From NCBI GenBank assembly GCA_963277665.1, contig OY728158.1, positions 597,208,818 through 597,272,817 on the forward strand: DNA of 64,000 nucleotides. Direction: 5' to 3'. Below the pieces are notes generated by a model that saw nothing but the letters and a program-made list of their open reading frames with translations, was not told the DNA's origin and made no database searches. The DNA is from Viscum album. Taxonomy: Eukaryota > Streptophyta > Magnoliopsida > Santalales > Viscaceae. Below, one piece after another: positions 12,376 to 23,566 of the stretch; position 1 is the stretch's first letter, and every line of letters starts with the position of its first letter. The position numbers were made by a program, and so were the translations under genes.

Positions 12376-12915
12376 ACAATCCATTTGTACATTAGTAAAA
12401 TTACAGGTAAAATTTTTTAATTTCTTGTTTACATTTATTATTTTCATAAAATGAGAGATATTGTAAATTTTTTCTTTATTAAAACATGTATTAAAACAAA
12501 ATAAATATAAGTTTTTGTTTTTTTTATTTTTGTTTATTTTAATTTATCATGTTTACCATTACATTAATTATATACCTATTTTTTTGTTCAGTGACAATTA
12601 GTTTACCATGTTTACCATGTTTACCAGGTTTACAATGTTTTAATTTTGTTTAGTTTACTTTATCATGTATACCATTACATAAATTATATATCTATTTTTT
12701 TCAGTGAAAATTACTTTACCATGTTTACCTTGTTTACCAGGTTTACCATGTTTACCATGTTTCCCATGTTTACCATCATGACTATCATTACCATCTTTAC
12801 CATTGTTTAACATGCTTACCATATTAACCATGTTTACTATTACGTAACTTAGTCAATTTTCTATTTTTTGATTATAGTAGTATTAATATATTTGAATTTG
12901 TAAATTTGTGAACTA
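12376..12915. other. Intergenic/intron-like AT-rich spacer with 9-bp tandem repeat
   Basis: This separates the two CACTA genes. It is T-rich with no coding similarity. Its centre is the CATGTTTAC tandem repeat listed separately. Confidence 0.5.
12597..12845. repeat. CATGTTTAC 9-bp tandem repeat, two clusters
   Basis: Runs of TTTACCATG repeated in register occur at about 12599-12640 and 12712-12840, with single-base variants (ACCAGG, ACCTTG, CCCATG). The clusters are linked by a duplicated segment containing ACATAAATTATATATCTATTTTTTT (12569 and 12676 versions), so the whole block seems to have been duplicated once. Confidence 0.85.
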
Positions 12916-15111
12916 ATGTTTGTTTTTTTGATTGGAAGGATAATGACAGGTCAATCAGTTGATCAACCACATGATTCTGGATATGATCATATTGGTCATA
13001 CCTCTTGGGAGGAACAATCACATGCTCCTCTTGATGTTTCCCAATCTTCCTCATGTTCTCCCATTACTACAAAGAGTTCAAGAGTTGGTAAACGTGGGTG
13101 CACATGTTTACCAAAATTATCACATTCCCATACTCCGGATCATATTATACTCATTGAGTTTGATGAGTATGATATTCCTAGAGGTCTAAATGCACAAGAT
13201 TTTAAGAGTTTTGTATCCAATCAGGGTAAGAGAAAATCATTATGTACGATGACTGGAGAAGTGTAGAAAAAGCGATAATCTCTCAGTTGTTGGAGAAGAT
13301 TTTGTTAAGATCTTTTGTTATTGTTTTCCTATTATTTAAATGATTTTATCATATATAAAATGTTTATCCTCTTTTTTATCTGATGACATTTGATATTCCT
13401 GACACTAGAGGAGTCAAGAAGAAATGCTTATCGATGGGTGCTAGGAGATGGAGGGATTTCAAATCAACCCTCACATCTGATTTCATTTTTGGTCATAGGA
13501 GTCATGAAAATCCATGTCGTATATATCTTTTATAGATCAAAACACATGGAGAATGTTTTTTGAGAGTAGAAGAAAAGAATTATTTTTGGTAAGGACATTG
13601 AAAACTTTTATAAGCTTTCTTATATAAATGATCTTATTACAATTTTGTTAATGATTTATTATTCTTAATTTCCAGTAAGCATGTAAATATCATCAGGAGA
13701 TCCAATATAAAAATGTATACCCTCATAGTTAATCTCGGGGAGGGTATAAATTATTGGAAGAACAAATGATGGTGGAAAATTTATGAAAACTAACAGCCGA
13801 GTCTTCATGATCTAGAGAGGTGGCCCCTCCATCCCCTCCATCTAGACATGAAAAATGGAAGAGATCTTGTATGGGGAAAAAGGGAAATATCTTTTGGAAG
13901 ATTTGAGAATCGTATTTGAGAGGATTGTAAAATATCTATTTTATTTATTTAAGTTAACTATTTTCTTAATATAATTTTAATCATTACAGAAATGTTCAAT
14001 TAATTAATACAGGATTTCCTTGAGGAGTAGAGCTCCCAGGGGGTATTTACAGCAGTTGGGAGGAAATATATTTTATCTGCTGCATTGGGAAACCCTGAAC
14101 ATCCTGGTCGTGTAAGAGGATATCAGCTAGGTGTATTAGTAAGAAAAGTGTTTCCACATTCTTCAACTACTTACGTTGAGGGTGTTTATAAAAAAAAATA
14201 GAATCTGTGGAGGCTGAACTTCATAATATTAATGCGATGGTGGAGGAAAATATTAGAGTGTCAGTATAGTCTATGTTTGTAGACAGGCAAAGACAATTTC
14301 ATACTACAACTACCACTTCATCACCTCCCCTTGTAGAACAAATTATTTATCCTCCACCTTCGCCAGTACCTCCCACTCCCCCACCTCAGCCCGCAGACCC
14401 CATTTTTTATCCTACTCATCTGTCAAAGTTTCCTAATTTTTGCGAGTTGTATGTTGATGATCCTCAACATCATATAGTTTCATATGGGTTGGTATATTGT
14501 ATAAGAGATACAGTTCATCATCAACAATTAGAGGTACAGAATTAGAGGGTCATTGTACATGATATTAATGATAGATCAGCTCGAGTACCATTACCTACAG
14601 ATGAGGTAACGACAGTTGGACATTGTATCAGCCATTTTTTAATTTTTCCATCCAAACTTCTTTGACTCATTACCATAGTGTTATGTACGTTATATATTCT
14701 ATTTTGTTTTTTTATTAAAGTTGTTTTATCATTTGAAAACTAATATATTTTTCTATTTATTTTTATAGGAATACTTTAATGGTAAAGAAATATGTTATAG
14801 AAAACAAGAAAGAAAAATGTCTATGACATCAGATATAGATTCTAGATGTCTTGACAGATTCTCAAGATATTTGAATTTTTTGGAAGATCATTATGATTTT
14901 CTAATGGAAGCTTATGTTTTGGGATGTGCAATAACTGTGTGGATTATGAAAGATGATATCGTGGAGATTGTTACTAGAGATAATTTGGGCATCAACATGG
15001 TGCAGATTTATCCAATGTAATTCTTAACACCTTTTCCCTGCATTATATTTATTAAAAATGCATACTTATGTATATTTTGTATTAGGTATCTCTATAACAT
15101 TTGTGAGAAGA
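12916..15111 (+). pseudogene. TNP1/PTTA-like CACTA second gene with start of a Ulp1 protease domain (5' part)
   Basis: CACTA elements carry a second, DNA-binding gene related to TNP1/PTTA (transposase_24), often joined to a Ulp1-type cysteine protease (C48). Here an N-terminal low-complexity part (12916-13266) is followed by GVKKKCLSMGARRWRDFKS-like text (about 13410-13480), a GIN/GYxxLEEK-like block (about 13735-13775) and GKPEHPGRVRGYQLGV (14087-14140), the hallmark of plant transposase_24. The last ORF (14817-15020) and the following YLYNICE (from about 15086) read as the N-terminal side of a Ulp1 domain. LTR element B interrupts it at 15116, and the domain continues at 25444. Stops and frameshifts show it is dead. 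Confidence 0.85.
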
Positions 15112-15116
15112 ATTAG
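15112..15116. repeat. Target-site duplication of element B, left copy (ATTAG)
   Basis: ATTAG immediately precedes the 5' LTR (TGTAACAG...) and is repeated exactly at 25439-25443 after the 3' LTR (...GTTATA). A perfect 5-bp duplication is normal for LTR retrotransposon integration. Confidence 0.95.
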
Positions 15117-16957
15117 TGTAACAGCCCAAGATTTTATAAAAAATATTCTTTTTAATTTTATTAAAGTCTTGTGTTGTACGCTACACCAAAAGGAGCTTGC
15201 ACAACACGCATCCTTGACTTGCCTTGCATTACACGCAATCGCAACCTTCCTCGATAGCGTGTGTGGTACGTAATACTGAGTTTCACAAAACAATGATATG
15301 CTATTAAAATATTATTAAAACTAGCCGTTATGAATAGTAATAACCACTTTTTAAATTTTAGAAATTTTAGCTCTCAAAATGGACTTCATTTTTGGATTCG
15401 GAGTATCGAATTTAGCCTAAGGTGAAATTTTGGTACTTTTCGGATAACTTTCATATTCTGATGAATAGTGAAAATTACTAAATTAAAATTAAAAACAAAT
15501 TTTTTAATCGAAATAATTAATAGTGATAAATCATTAATTTGAGTGGTTTTAAAGTATATTTAGAATATATTTTTACAATTTAATACAATGTTGGTCATTG
15601 GATGTATTTTCACATTTAAACTAGACATAAACAAGTGTCAATCTTTTGATAGATATTGTTTCTTAAAAACACACTATTTGTTTTAACAGCGGGATTTAAT
15701 TATAAAATTAATTAATGCAACTTTTATGTAATGAATTTGGTAAAATAGACTTAATTTTTGAATTCGGAATATGAAATATAGCTTGGGATGAAATTTTGGC
15801 ACTGTTCTGAAAAACATCAATTTTTGATGAATAGTGAAACTACTAAGTGGTAGTTAAAAAAACTGAATTTTTCATAAAACTTAATTTTACCGCTTCTGTG
15901 AATGTAATTTCAAAAATCCGAGAGACACGGTTGATGTCAGTAAGTAAAATGTGGTTCAATGAGATGAAAATAATTTTTGGTGAATAGTAAATTTTTACTT
16001 TTTTTTACCGCGGTTAATAGTAAATAGGGTAACTAAGGGTAAATATGATATTAATATTACCCTAACACATGTCCTAATTTTATTGGACAAGTGTAATTCG
16101 ACCAAAAACAAACTTAGGAATAAAATATGACCATTTAGGCCCACTTGGATTAGATTAGGACATTTATTATTAATTTATTTAAAGAAGGGTTAAAATAGTT
16201 AAAATCAAAGTTTAATAAGTAAATCATTTTTAATATGGGGTTATACATAAGATAAATTAGATTGTAAATATTCATTAGAAAGCTAAAAAGATTTCATACA
16301 TAATGGTATTTTATTTGTAATTTTTAGACATCAAATAGTTTAATTTATTTATGACACAAAGATGATGCAGTAATTATCTTATTAATGAAATATTGACATA
16401 ATTGATGTTATAAACACCAAAATAAATGTAATTTAAGACTTCTTATGAATTCCACTAATTTTCTAGGTTACTATGATATATTAATGTTGATTTAATCAAC
16501 TTGGTTCGAACATATAATTCTGTTATGACTTTCACAAAAATCATATATCAAATAGTGTCAAAATTGACACAAAATAGTTTTTAAATCAAATATTATATTA
16601 TTAATTGTTATTGTATTCCTAAAAATCTAAGGTTCGGCCAAATGACTTATATAAGGATATATATATTAATAATAAACAATTTGGGGTTCGTTTGGCATGT
16701 TATAGTAAGTGTATTAACCATATAGTGAAAGAAAACAAAAAGACACGGTAAAAGTTAAATTATTTAACTTAGAGTTAAATCTAATTGATAAGGTTAACAT
16801 AAGAACCTAAACTTGTCTAAATCCTATTGGTTGATAGGATTTCGACCCATCCCCACTTTAGCTTCGAAATAAGACCCTTTGGAACCATTATAAACCGATT
16901 TTTACTTTAATATAAAATAATATTTTGAGATATTCCTAAGGTGCCCCTCTCCTCCCT

Positions 16958-16965
16958 TATAAAAG
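16958..16965 (+). promoter_or_regulatory. TATA box of element B 5' LTR
   Basis: TATAAAAG lies in CTCCCTTATAAAAGGGCACC and is followed by pyrimidine-rich sequence (CTCCTCCCCCTCCTCCTCAC). It is the likely retroelement promoter, so R-U5 would be about 2.1 kb long. Confidence 0.75.
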
Positions 16966-17190
16966 GGCACCTCCTCCCCCTCCTCCTCACACCAATTTGA
17001 GCACTCAAGCTCGGCCAACCCCTGCCAAAATCTCTTCTCCACTTCCCTAGAAACATCCTAGAGGTTCTGGTCTTCCTCAAAGACCAATTTTAGTTCCCTA
17101 AGAGGAGGTCTCCAAAAGGCGCTTCAAAGAAGAGGCAATTACAGTTACCAATTCTTTCATCTTTATTTCTTCTTCCACTTCTTCTTATTA

Positions 17191-17263
17191 GGTTGTTTCA
17201 TTATGAAGTAATAACATCAGTATCACTCATATACTGATATGTTATTATAAGTATGAAACAACC
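17191..17263. repeat. Long imperfect hairpin in the transcribed part of B 5' LTR
   Basis: GGTTGTTTCATTATGAAG... and ...TATAAGTATGAAACAACC are inverted copies of about 33 bases with a short loop near 17227. The pairing is interrupted by small bulges. An identical hairpin is in the 3' LTR at 23494-23566. Confidence 0.85.
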
Positions 17264-17307
17264 CTATTTCACCATCTATCTATCCTACGGAAAAAGAAAT
17301 CACCGCG

Positions 17308-17524
17308 CGTGCGTACGTACGGAATACCGTCTCCACGCCGTGGTGTAATCTATTTTCCACCATCACCTTACAAGGATGGGTATAATGGTGTAATGAGTAA
17401 CTATATATGATTATTATTAAGTAATATTGATACTGAAATAATATATATATATACTCCAATACAATTCCACGATCATAGGAACGATATCATCACTCGTGCG
17501 TACGTACGGAATACCGTCTCCACG
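17308..17524. repeat. Two exact copies of a 30-bp CG-rich box, 187 bp apart
   Basis: The box starts CGTGCGTACGTACGGAATAC and ends CGTCTCCACG; copies are at 17308-17337 and 17495-17524. The flanks are also alike (CACGCCGTGGTGTAATC / CACGATGTGATGCGACTC), so the box is part of an old tandem duplication. The ACCGTCTC core also survives in element A. Confidence 0.9.
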
Positions 17525-19122
17525 ATGTGATGCGACTCGTTCTACATGATCTTCATTTCATAATGATTATATAAATGAATTGAATGAATGAATATGGTAT
17601 ATACTACAATAATACCATTCTGGAAATGAATTATCTACAACCTAAAGATAAGAATAAGAATTTATTCAACAAAACATGCATAAGAACAAAAAGTTATAAA
17701 GACCCGAGTAACAAGTAACAATGAAATATTACTAACAAGAAGCTAATAATATGACCATATATGATATCATATCAAAATGTATGATTCTAGAATAAGTCAA
17801 TAACATTATTTAAACCATTATACAAGAGCTTCGGACACGAACAAAGCAAATCGGACCTAAGGTAAGGGAAAATATCACAATCTCATTTTTATCCGAGATT
17901 GTTTATTCGTAAGTGTTTACTGGGGTGTATTTTATCATCCACATCCATGTTTCATCAATATGTAATATTATTTCCATCCACCTACAATTGTTTAAATCCA
18001 TTTTTACCCTTCGGTGAGTTTTTAGTAATATGTATGAAAGGAATCATTTGTCGTTTTTCGTACGAGGTACTTTTTGACTTTTCCGACAAAAGTACGAAGA
18101 ATGTTTTTTTTAACTTATACGGCATGAATGGATTTTTAAAACAATATTTCCAAGAATCTTCCTTTACAAGTTTTCAAGTTTATTTTTAATCAACTTCTTT
18201 TAGTTTTAAATTGTAAGACATGTTAAGAAAGGATAATGTTTTTGAAGTAGAAAGGATATTTTCCTCAAGAATGGATTTCAAGTATTTTATCAAAATTATT
18301 TTCCATCTAAGATAATAAAAGGGTTCTGTTTTTATCCCTATTATTACATTGGTTTGATTATGTTGTGATGGAAATATTTTTATGAATTCCATTATCTTAT
18401 ATGAATTGTTTTATGATGTCATGTTGTTTAATAATTCCATTTTATTACATGGGTTACGCTATGATGTATGGTTTATGATTATGTGGAACACATAAGAAAG
18501 GATTCATTATAAGATGGGTGGGACCTATATCTCCCTCCAATGCATTGGGTAAAGATTTTATATCTAATGAGATAGACATGGCTGGAATGGAAGGTTATTT
18601 CGGTTCAGTGATACAGGACTGAAACGAGGAGTGAACTCGGTTCAGAAAGGGACTTTGTCCACTAAGATAGTCTTGGCAATGAGTCATGACTAACAAGAAA
18701 TGATTTTCCATGATTATGTGTGCATGCCACAAAGTTTCAAGTTTTATGTTATGATTATGGGGATCTCATTTTCACTTCTATGATTTATTCCATGTTAAGA
18801 TATTATGATCTCTTTTGCAGGTTTTGATTTTCATAAAGATATGATATGATTTTTATTTCCTTTATTTGCCCTTGCTGAGCATTTGAGCTCACCCTTTTAT
18901 GTTTTCTTTTCCCCAGGATATAAAGAAAGGTTTTAGGTAAAAAAAAAGGAGGAAGATCTTTATGGGAGATTTTGAAGATCTTTCACCACGATTAGAAGAT
19001 TATAGTCCGAGTTTCCAAAGACACTAAACTATTACGGTCCTTGTGTGTGTGTTTTTGTAATGTACTAAGTATTCTGCAAAAGTAATGTAATGTCAATGTA
19101 CGTCAAGATACGGGTCTCTACA

Positions 19123-19340
19123 GTTGGTATCAGAGGCAAAGGGGGTAGGAATGTATCCGATCCTTGGGAACTCTCACATGTGAGCGTTGGACGAAGCATG
19201 GCTCTCCGCCCAAGGGCTTCATGAGGAAATGGCTGCCACTGGGGATGGTGGTGTGTCCCGCCCAGGGGATGTAGCCGCCCATGGAGTGCCCTGATAGGTA
19301 TCAATTATAGTCCACTGGAAGTAATTCCAGACCGCTACAT
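19123..19340 (+). other. Extra 218-bp leader segment with first primer-binding site
   Basis: This follows the 5' LTR end. It opens with TTGGTATCAGAGGC and is unusually GC-rich for the region (GCTCTCCGCCCAAGGGC, GTGTCCCGCCCAGG). A second LTR-end-plus-PBS-like junction (GCTACATTTGGTATCAGAGG) follows it. Element A has only one such site and lacks this segment. Confidence 0.7.
19125..19135 (+). promoter_or_regulatory. Primer-binding site 1 of element B (initiator tRNA-Met type)
   Basis: TGGTATCAGAG, three bases inside the 5' LTR end, is complementary to the 3' end of plant initiator tRNA-Met, as used by many plant LTR elements for minus-strand priming. Confidence 0.85.
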
Positions 19341-19341
19341 T

Positions 19342-19352
19342 TGGTATCAGAG
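19342..19352 (+). promoter_or_regulatory. Primer-binding site 2 of element B (duplicate)
   Basis: TGGTATCAGAG recurs 217 bp downstream, preceded by CTACA like an LTR end. The sequence after it (AAAGGTTTAGTCAACC..., GGAAACTAGG, GTTAGTGAGATCCCTA) matches what follows the PBS in element A, so this may be the ancestral site. Confidence 0.7.
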
Positions 19353-19598
19353 GAAAGGTTTAGTCAACCTTTGGAAACTAGGATGCGAAAACGTTAGTGA
19401 GATCCCTAGAGATATTTCTAAGGTATGTCTAGGGATGCCCCTAAGGATAAGTATACGTATAGGATATATTCCTAGAACTATGGTAACGATATTAGATTAA
19501 ACCTAAGAAGTTAGTTATTGTGGATACTTTCCCTTTACTATGTTGTTTTCTCTAGCATGATTTTTGATTCTCACAAAATTATTTTTGTGTTTTAGTTA

Positions 19599-20009
19599 AT
19601 GGAGGGAACCAAAAGGAATTCAATTAACATTGAATCCAATGGACAAATTGGTGACTATGAGCAACAAAATTGTGTAATTCCTAGAGAGAAAGATGTTGTG
19701 ATTATGCCGAATCAATCATCGCGATATATGATTAACAAGGTGAAATTTAGTGGTATTCCTAATTCATCAAAGAAGAGGAAGATAGACTATTATGCATGTT
19801 CGCATGTTGAGGAGCATAAAGAAAGGAAGATTGAGATTTCTAAAAAAGGGAAGAAGAACCTTGAGGAATACCTCAAATGGAGGGACCAATGTTATCTGTG
19901 TGGAGAAAAGGGTCATAGAGTGACAGACTGTTATGGATTTCAATGTATTATTTGTGGAGAACATGGGCATTACCCAACTCAATGCCCTGACCTAAAAATT
20001 TACTTCTAA
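19599..20009 (+). CDS. Gag-like protein with two CCHC zinc knuckles (element B)
   Basis: This is a 136-codon intact ORF. Residues 98-111 (CYLCGEKGHRVTDC) and 116-129 (CIICGEHGHYPTQC) are two perfect C-x2-C-x4-H-x4-C zinc knuckles, the nucleic-acid-binding motif of retroelement Gag nucleocapsids. Residues about 55-95 are lysine-rich (SSKKRKIDYY, KGKKNLEEY). The usual retrotrans_gag capsid domain is not visible, so it is a nucleocapsid-like remnant or a reduced Gag. A normal gypsy Gag is two to three times longer. ATG 19599 is chosen because element A keeps the same ATGGAGGGAACC start and similarity begins there. It lies downstream of the leader and is not followed by pol. Likely role: packaging of element RNA; this is inferred. 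Confidence 0.7.
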   Translation: MEGTKRNSINIESNGQIGDYEQQNCVIPREKDVVIMPNQSSRYMINKVKFSGIPNSSKKRKIDYYACSHVEEHKERKIEISKKGKKNLEEYLKWRDQCYLCGEKGHRVTDCYGFQCIICGEHGHYPTQCPDLKIYF

Positions 20010-20640
20010 ATCAAGGAAGGACTTATTCCAGGATAATCATTGATGTGGATGGACTGAAGTGTTTTGGTATTCAAGAATAATGTTGTTGAGGTACTTTTAT
20101 GGTGTGTTGAAATATTTAAGTATTGGTCTATTGTGGTTTTCAATAATTTTAAGGTACCGGTAACTATGAAAAGTGATTCAAATATTTTGGAAAGTAGATG
20201 ATAAGTGCATAATGAAAGGATAAGAAGATAATGAGATGTTTGATTGTATTCATGAGCTCATGATTGATATAAGGACTAAGTGATATCATGGTGTTAGTAT
20301 ATAGAATTTTTAGGATTTTGGTATGTGGAAAGAGTTAACTTTTAATAGAATTCGTGTTTTCAATAAGGTTCAATGGGTATTCAAGAGAGTACAAGATTAA
20401 GGCCTTTGAATGTTTGGAATGTGACCAACAAGATATATCTTATGATATATGGGGATCAACGATGGTATTAAATCTCTGGTAATCGTTTTCACTATGTTAT
20501 GAGAATGGACTGCAGTATTATGGATAATCCTAAAGATTGGAATGGATTATGTTGGACATAAGTTAGTATTGTTTAAGGATAGAAGTTTTTTCGATATTAT
20601 TGATGGGATGTTATAGTAATATAGTTTTATAAAAAGGACA
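20010..20640. other. Element B interior, non-coding
   Basis: There are no ORFs with domain similarity and no pol motifs; it corresponds in position to pol in autonomous gypsy elements. Similarity to element A's interior is patchy. Confidence 0.6.
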
Positions 20641-20649
20641 ACCTGCAGG

Positions 20650-20752
20650 ACGGGCGACAGCACATCGCTTCGGACAAGGCTGTGGGAATTGAACCCACAA
20701 CCGAAGTGCGACTGGCCTTTATCGCCTACCACTGGCCTACAGGAAGTCCCTG
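20650..20752 (-). ncRNA. tRNA-like / SINE-head-like segment with A- and B-box (element B)
   Basis: On the minus strand TAGGCCAGTGGTAGGCG (20723-20739) resembles an RNA polymerase III A box. GGTTCAATTCC (20685-20695) resembles a B box and sits in a T-arm-like hairpin GTGGG/CCCAC. Spacing is 27 bases. No acceptor-stem pairing is found, so it is not a functional tRNA; a captured tRNA-derived SINE head is more likely. A degraded relative occupies the matching place in element A (30955-31060). Confidence 0.5.
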
Positions 20753-21382
20753 TTTAGTAGAAACTAGTTTTATTATATTAAGCAGTATGATATATGAAGT
20801 ATAAGTCCATTTTAGGAACCATATATGATTAATCTCACTATATATCGACTTATGCATATAATTTTTGCTAACCTTTTGTTTGAGACAGATGGAATGACCC
20901 GTCATTCTATCACATGATCTGCTAACACTTCATGAATAAAAAATTTAACTTCATTTATTTAAGAGATGAAGTGGAAATTGTTCAAGGCACGAACAACAGT
21001 GAGATTGTACCAAAATAAAGTAAGTATTTATTCTAATTCAAATTTTCAACTTTAGGGAAATGATCTTGAAAACCAAAAATGTTGTCCTAGTGATCTTATA
21101 CCTAATGAATCAGATGGTACCTTATATCATCACAAATCTATGGATTTGTGATTACTGGCTTTTCCATAGCCATGTTCTCTACCACTCTCTATCAGAACAT
21201 GATGGTTAGATTTCTCTTCCATATCCATATTTTCACCTATGTGGAAACCCAATGATTAGTTTATTTGGGTAAACGTTACGTTTCATACTTTTGTTTTTAA
21301 AGATTGGTTTTGATATTCCTTTTTACAATGTGGGTTTCTATTAAAGAAACTTTCGAATAGTAAACCATTTATAACCCCGACG

Positions 21383-21424
21383 AATTTTGAGGGCGAAATT
21401 CATTTTAAGGGGGGTAGAATGTAA
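21383..21424 (+). other. Pol C-terminal footprint and polypurine tract of element B
   Basis: This reads in one frame N-F-E-G-E-I-H-F-K-G-G-R-M-stop, the usual ending of plant gypsy polyproteins, where the codons AAGGGGGGTAGA are the polypurine tract and the stop overlaps the LTR start (TGTAA). The rest of pol is absent. It shows that B was made from an autonomous gypsy element by internal deletion, keeping the sequence needed for plus-strand priming. Confidence 0.8.
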
Positions 21425-23260
21425 TAGCCCCAGATTTTATAAAAAATATTCTTTTTAATTTTATTAAAGTCTTGTGTTGTACGCTACACCAAAAGGAGCT
21501 TTCACAACACGCATCCTTGACTTGCCTTGCATTACACGCAATCGCAACCTTCCTCGATAGCGTGTGTGGTACGTAATACTGAGTTTCACGAAACAATGAT
21601 ATGCTATTAAAATATTATTAAAACTAGCCGTTATGAATAGTAATAACCACTTTTTAAATTTTAGAAATTTTAGCTCTCAAAATGGACTTCATTTTTGGAT
21701 TCGGAGTATCGAATTTAGCCTAAGGTGAAATTTTGGTACTTTTCGGATAACTTTCATATTCTGATGAATAGTGAAAATTACTAAATTATAATTATAAACA
21801 ACTTTTTTAATCGAAATAATTAATAGTGATAAATCATTAATTTGAGTGGTTTTAAAGTATATTTAGAATATATTTTTACAATTTAATACAATGTTGGTCA
21901 TTGGATGTAATTTCACATTTAAACTAGACATAAACAAGTGTCAATCTTTTGATAGATATTGTTTCTTAAAAACACGCTATTTGTTTTAACAGCGGGATTT
22001 AATTATAAAATTAATTAATTCAACTTTTATGTAATGAATTTGGTAAAATAGACTTAATTTTTGAATTCGGAATATGAAATATAGCTTGGGATGATATTTT
22101 GGCACTGTTCTGAAAAACATCAATTTTTGATGAATAGTGAAACTACTAAGTGGTAGTTAAAAAAACTGAATTTTTCATAAAACTTAATTTTACTGCTTCT
22201 GTGAATGTAATTTCAAAAATCCGAGAGACACGGTTGATGTCAGTAAGTAAAATGTGGTTCAATGAGATGAAAATAATTTTTGGTGAATAGTAACCTTTTA
22301 CTTTTTTTTACCGCGGTAAATAGTAAATAGGGTAACTAAGGGTAAATATGATATTAATATTACCCTAACACATGTCCTAATTCTATTGGACAAGTGTAAT
22401 TCGACAAAAAACAAACTTAGGAATAAAATATGACCATTTAGGCCCACTTGGATTAGATTAGGACATTTATTATTAATTTATTTAAAGAAGGGTTAAAATA
22501 GTTAAAATCAAAGTTTAATAAGTAAATCATTTTTAATATGGGGTTATACATAAGATAAATTCGATTGTAAATATTCATTAGAAAGATAAAAAGATTTCAT
22601 ACATAATGGTATTTTATTTGTAATTTTTAGACATCAAATAATTTAATTTATTTATGACACAAAGATGATGCAGTAATTATCTTATTAATGAAATATTGAC
22701 ACAATTGATGTTATAAACACCAAAATAAATGTAATTTAAGACTTTTTATGAATTACACTAATTTTATAGGTTACTATGATATATTAATGTTGATTTAATA
22801 AACTTGGTTCGAACATATAATTCTGTTATGACTTTCACAAAAATCATATATCAAATAGTGTCAAAATTGACACAAAATAGTTTTTAAATCAAATATTATA
22901 TTATTAATTGTTATTGTATTCCTAAAAATCTAAGGTTCGGCCAAATGACTTATATAAGGATATATATATTAATAATAAACAATTTGGGGTTCGTTTGGCA
23001 TGTTATAGTAATTGTATTAACCATATAGTGAAAGAAAACAAAAAGACACGGTAAAAGTTAAATTATTTAACTTAGAGTTAAATCTAATTGATAAGGTTAA
23101 AATAAGAACCTAAACTTGTCTAAATCCTATTGGTTGATAGGATTTCGACCCATCCCCACTTTAGCTTCGAAATAAGACCCTTTTGAACCATTATAAACCG
23201 ATTTTTACTTTAATATAAAATAATATTTTGAGATATTCCTAAGGTTCCCCTCTCCTCCCT

Positions 23261-23268
23261 TATAAAAG
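23261..23268 (+). promoter_or_regulatory. TATA box of element B 3' LTR
   Basis: TATAAAAG lies in the same context as at 16958. If active, it could drive read-out transcription into the 3' part of the CACTA Ulp1 gene. Confidence 0.65.
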
Positions 23269-23493
23269 GGCACCTCCTCCCCCTCCTCCTCACACCAATT
23301 TGAGCACTCAAGCTCGGACAAACCCTGGAAAAATCTCTTCTCCACTTCCCTAGAAACATCTTAGAGGTTCTGGTATTCCTCAAAGACCAATTTTAGTTCC
23401 CTAAGAGGAGGTCTCCAAAAGGCGCTTCAAAGAAGAGGCAATTACCGTTACCAATTCTTTAATCTTTATTTCTTCTTCCACTTCTTCTTCTTA

Positions 23494-23566
23494 GGTTGTT
23501 TCATTATGAAGTAATAACATCAGTATCACTCATATACTGATATGTTATTATAAGTATGAAACAACC
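23494..23566. repeat. Long imperfect hairpin, B 3' LTR copy
   Basis: Same inverted GGTTGTTTCAT...ATGAAACAACC structure as 17191-17263. Confidence 0.85.

Larger units (their letters stand above)
15117..19122 (+). repeat. Element B 5' LTR
   Basis: It starts TGTAACAGCCCAAGATTTT and ends GGGTCTCTACA. A TATA box (16958), a long hairpin (17191-17263), a duplicated CG-rich 30-bp box (17308, 17495) and a TTTTCTTTTCCCCAGG stretch (to 18917) are the landmarks. From 18918 on it departs from the 3' LTR. A 96-codon ORF at 17899-18189 has a copy in the other LTR only because LTRs are duplicates; I see no protein family in it. Confidence 0.93.

Noticed and set aside
12916..13266. Possible host gene encoding a 116-aa protein
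   Set aside because: Position and the following transposase_24 motifs show it is the first part of the CACTA second gene.
20650..20752. Considered as a functional tRNA gene on the minus strand
   Set aside because: A- and B-box-like motifs and a T-arm are visible, but there is no acceptor-stem pairing or anticodon arm I can fit; kept only as a tRNA-like segment.
15058..21596. Small ORFs at 15058-15273, 15066-15293 and 21405-21596
   Set aside because: They straddle the start of the B LTRs; two are minus-strand shadows and the first mixes CACTA and LTR sequence.
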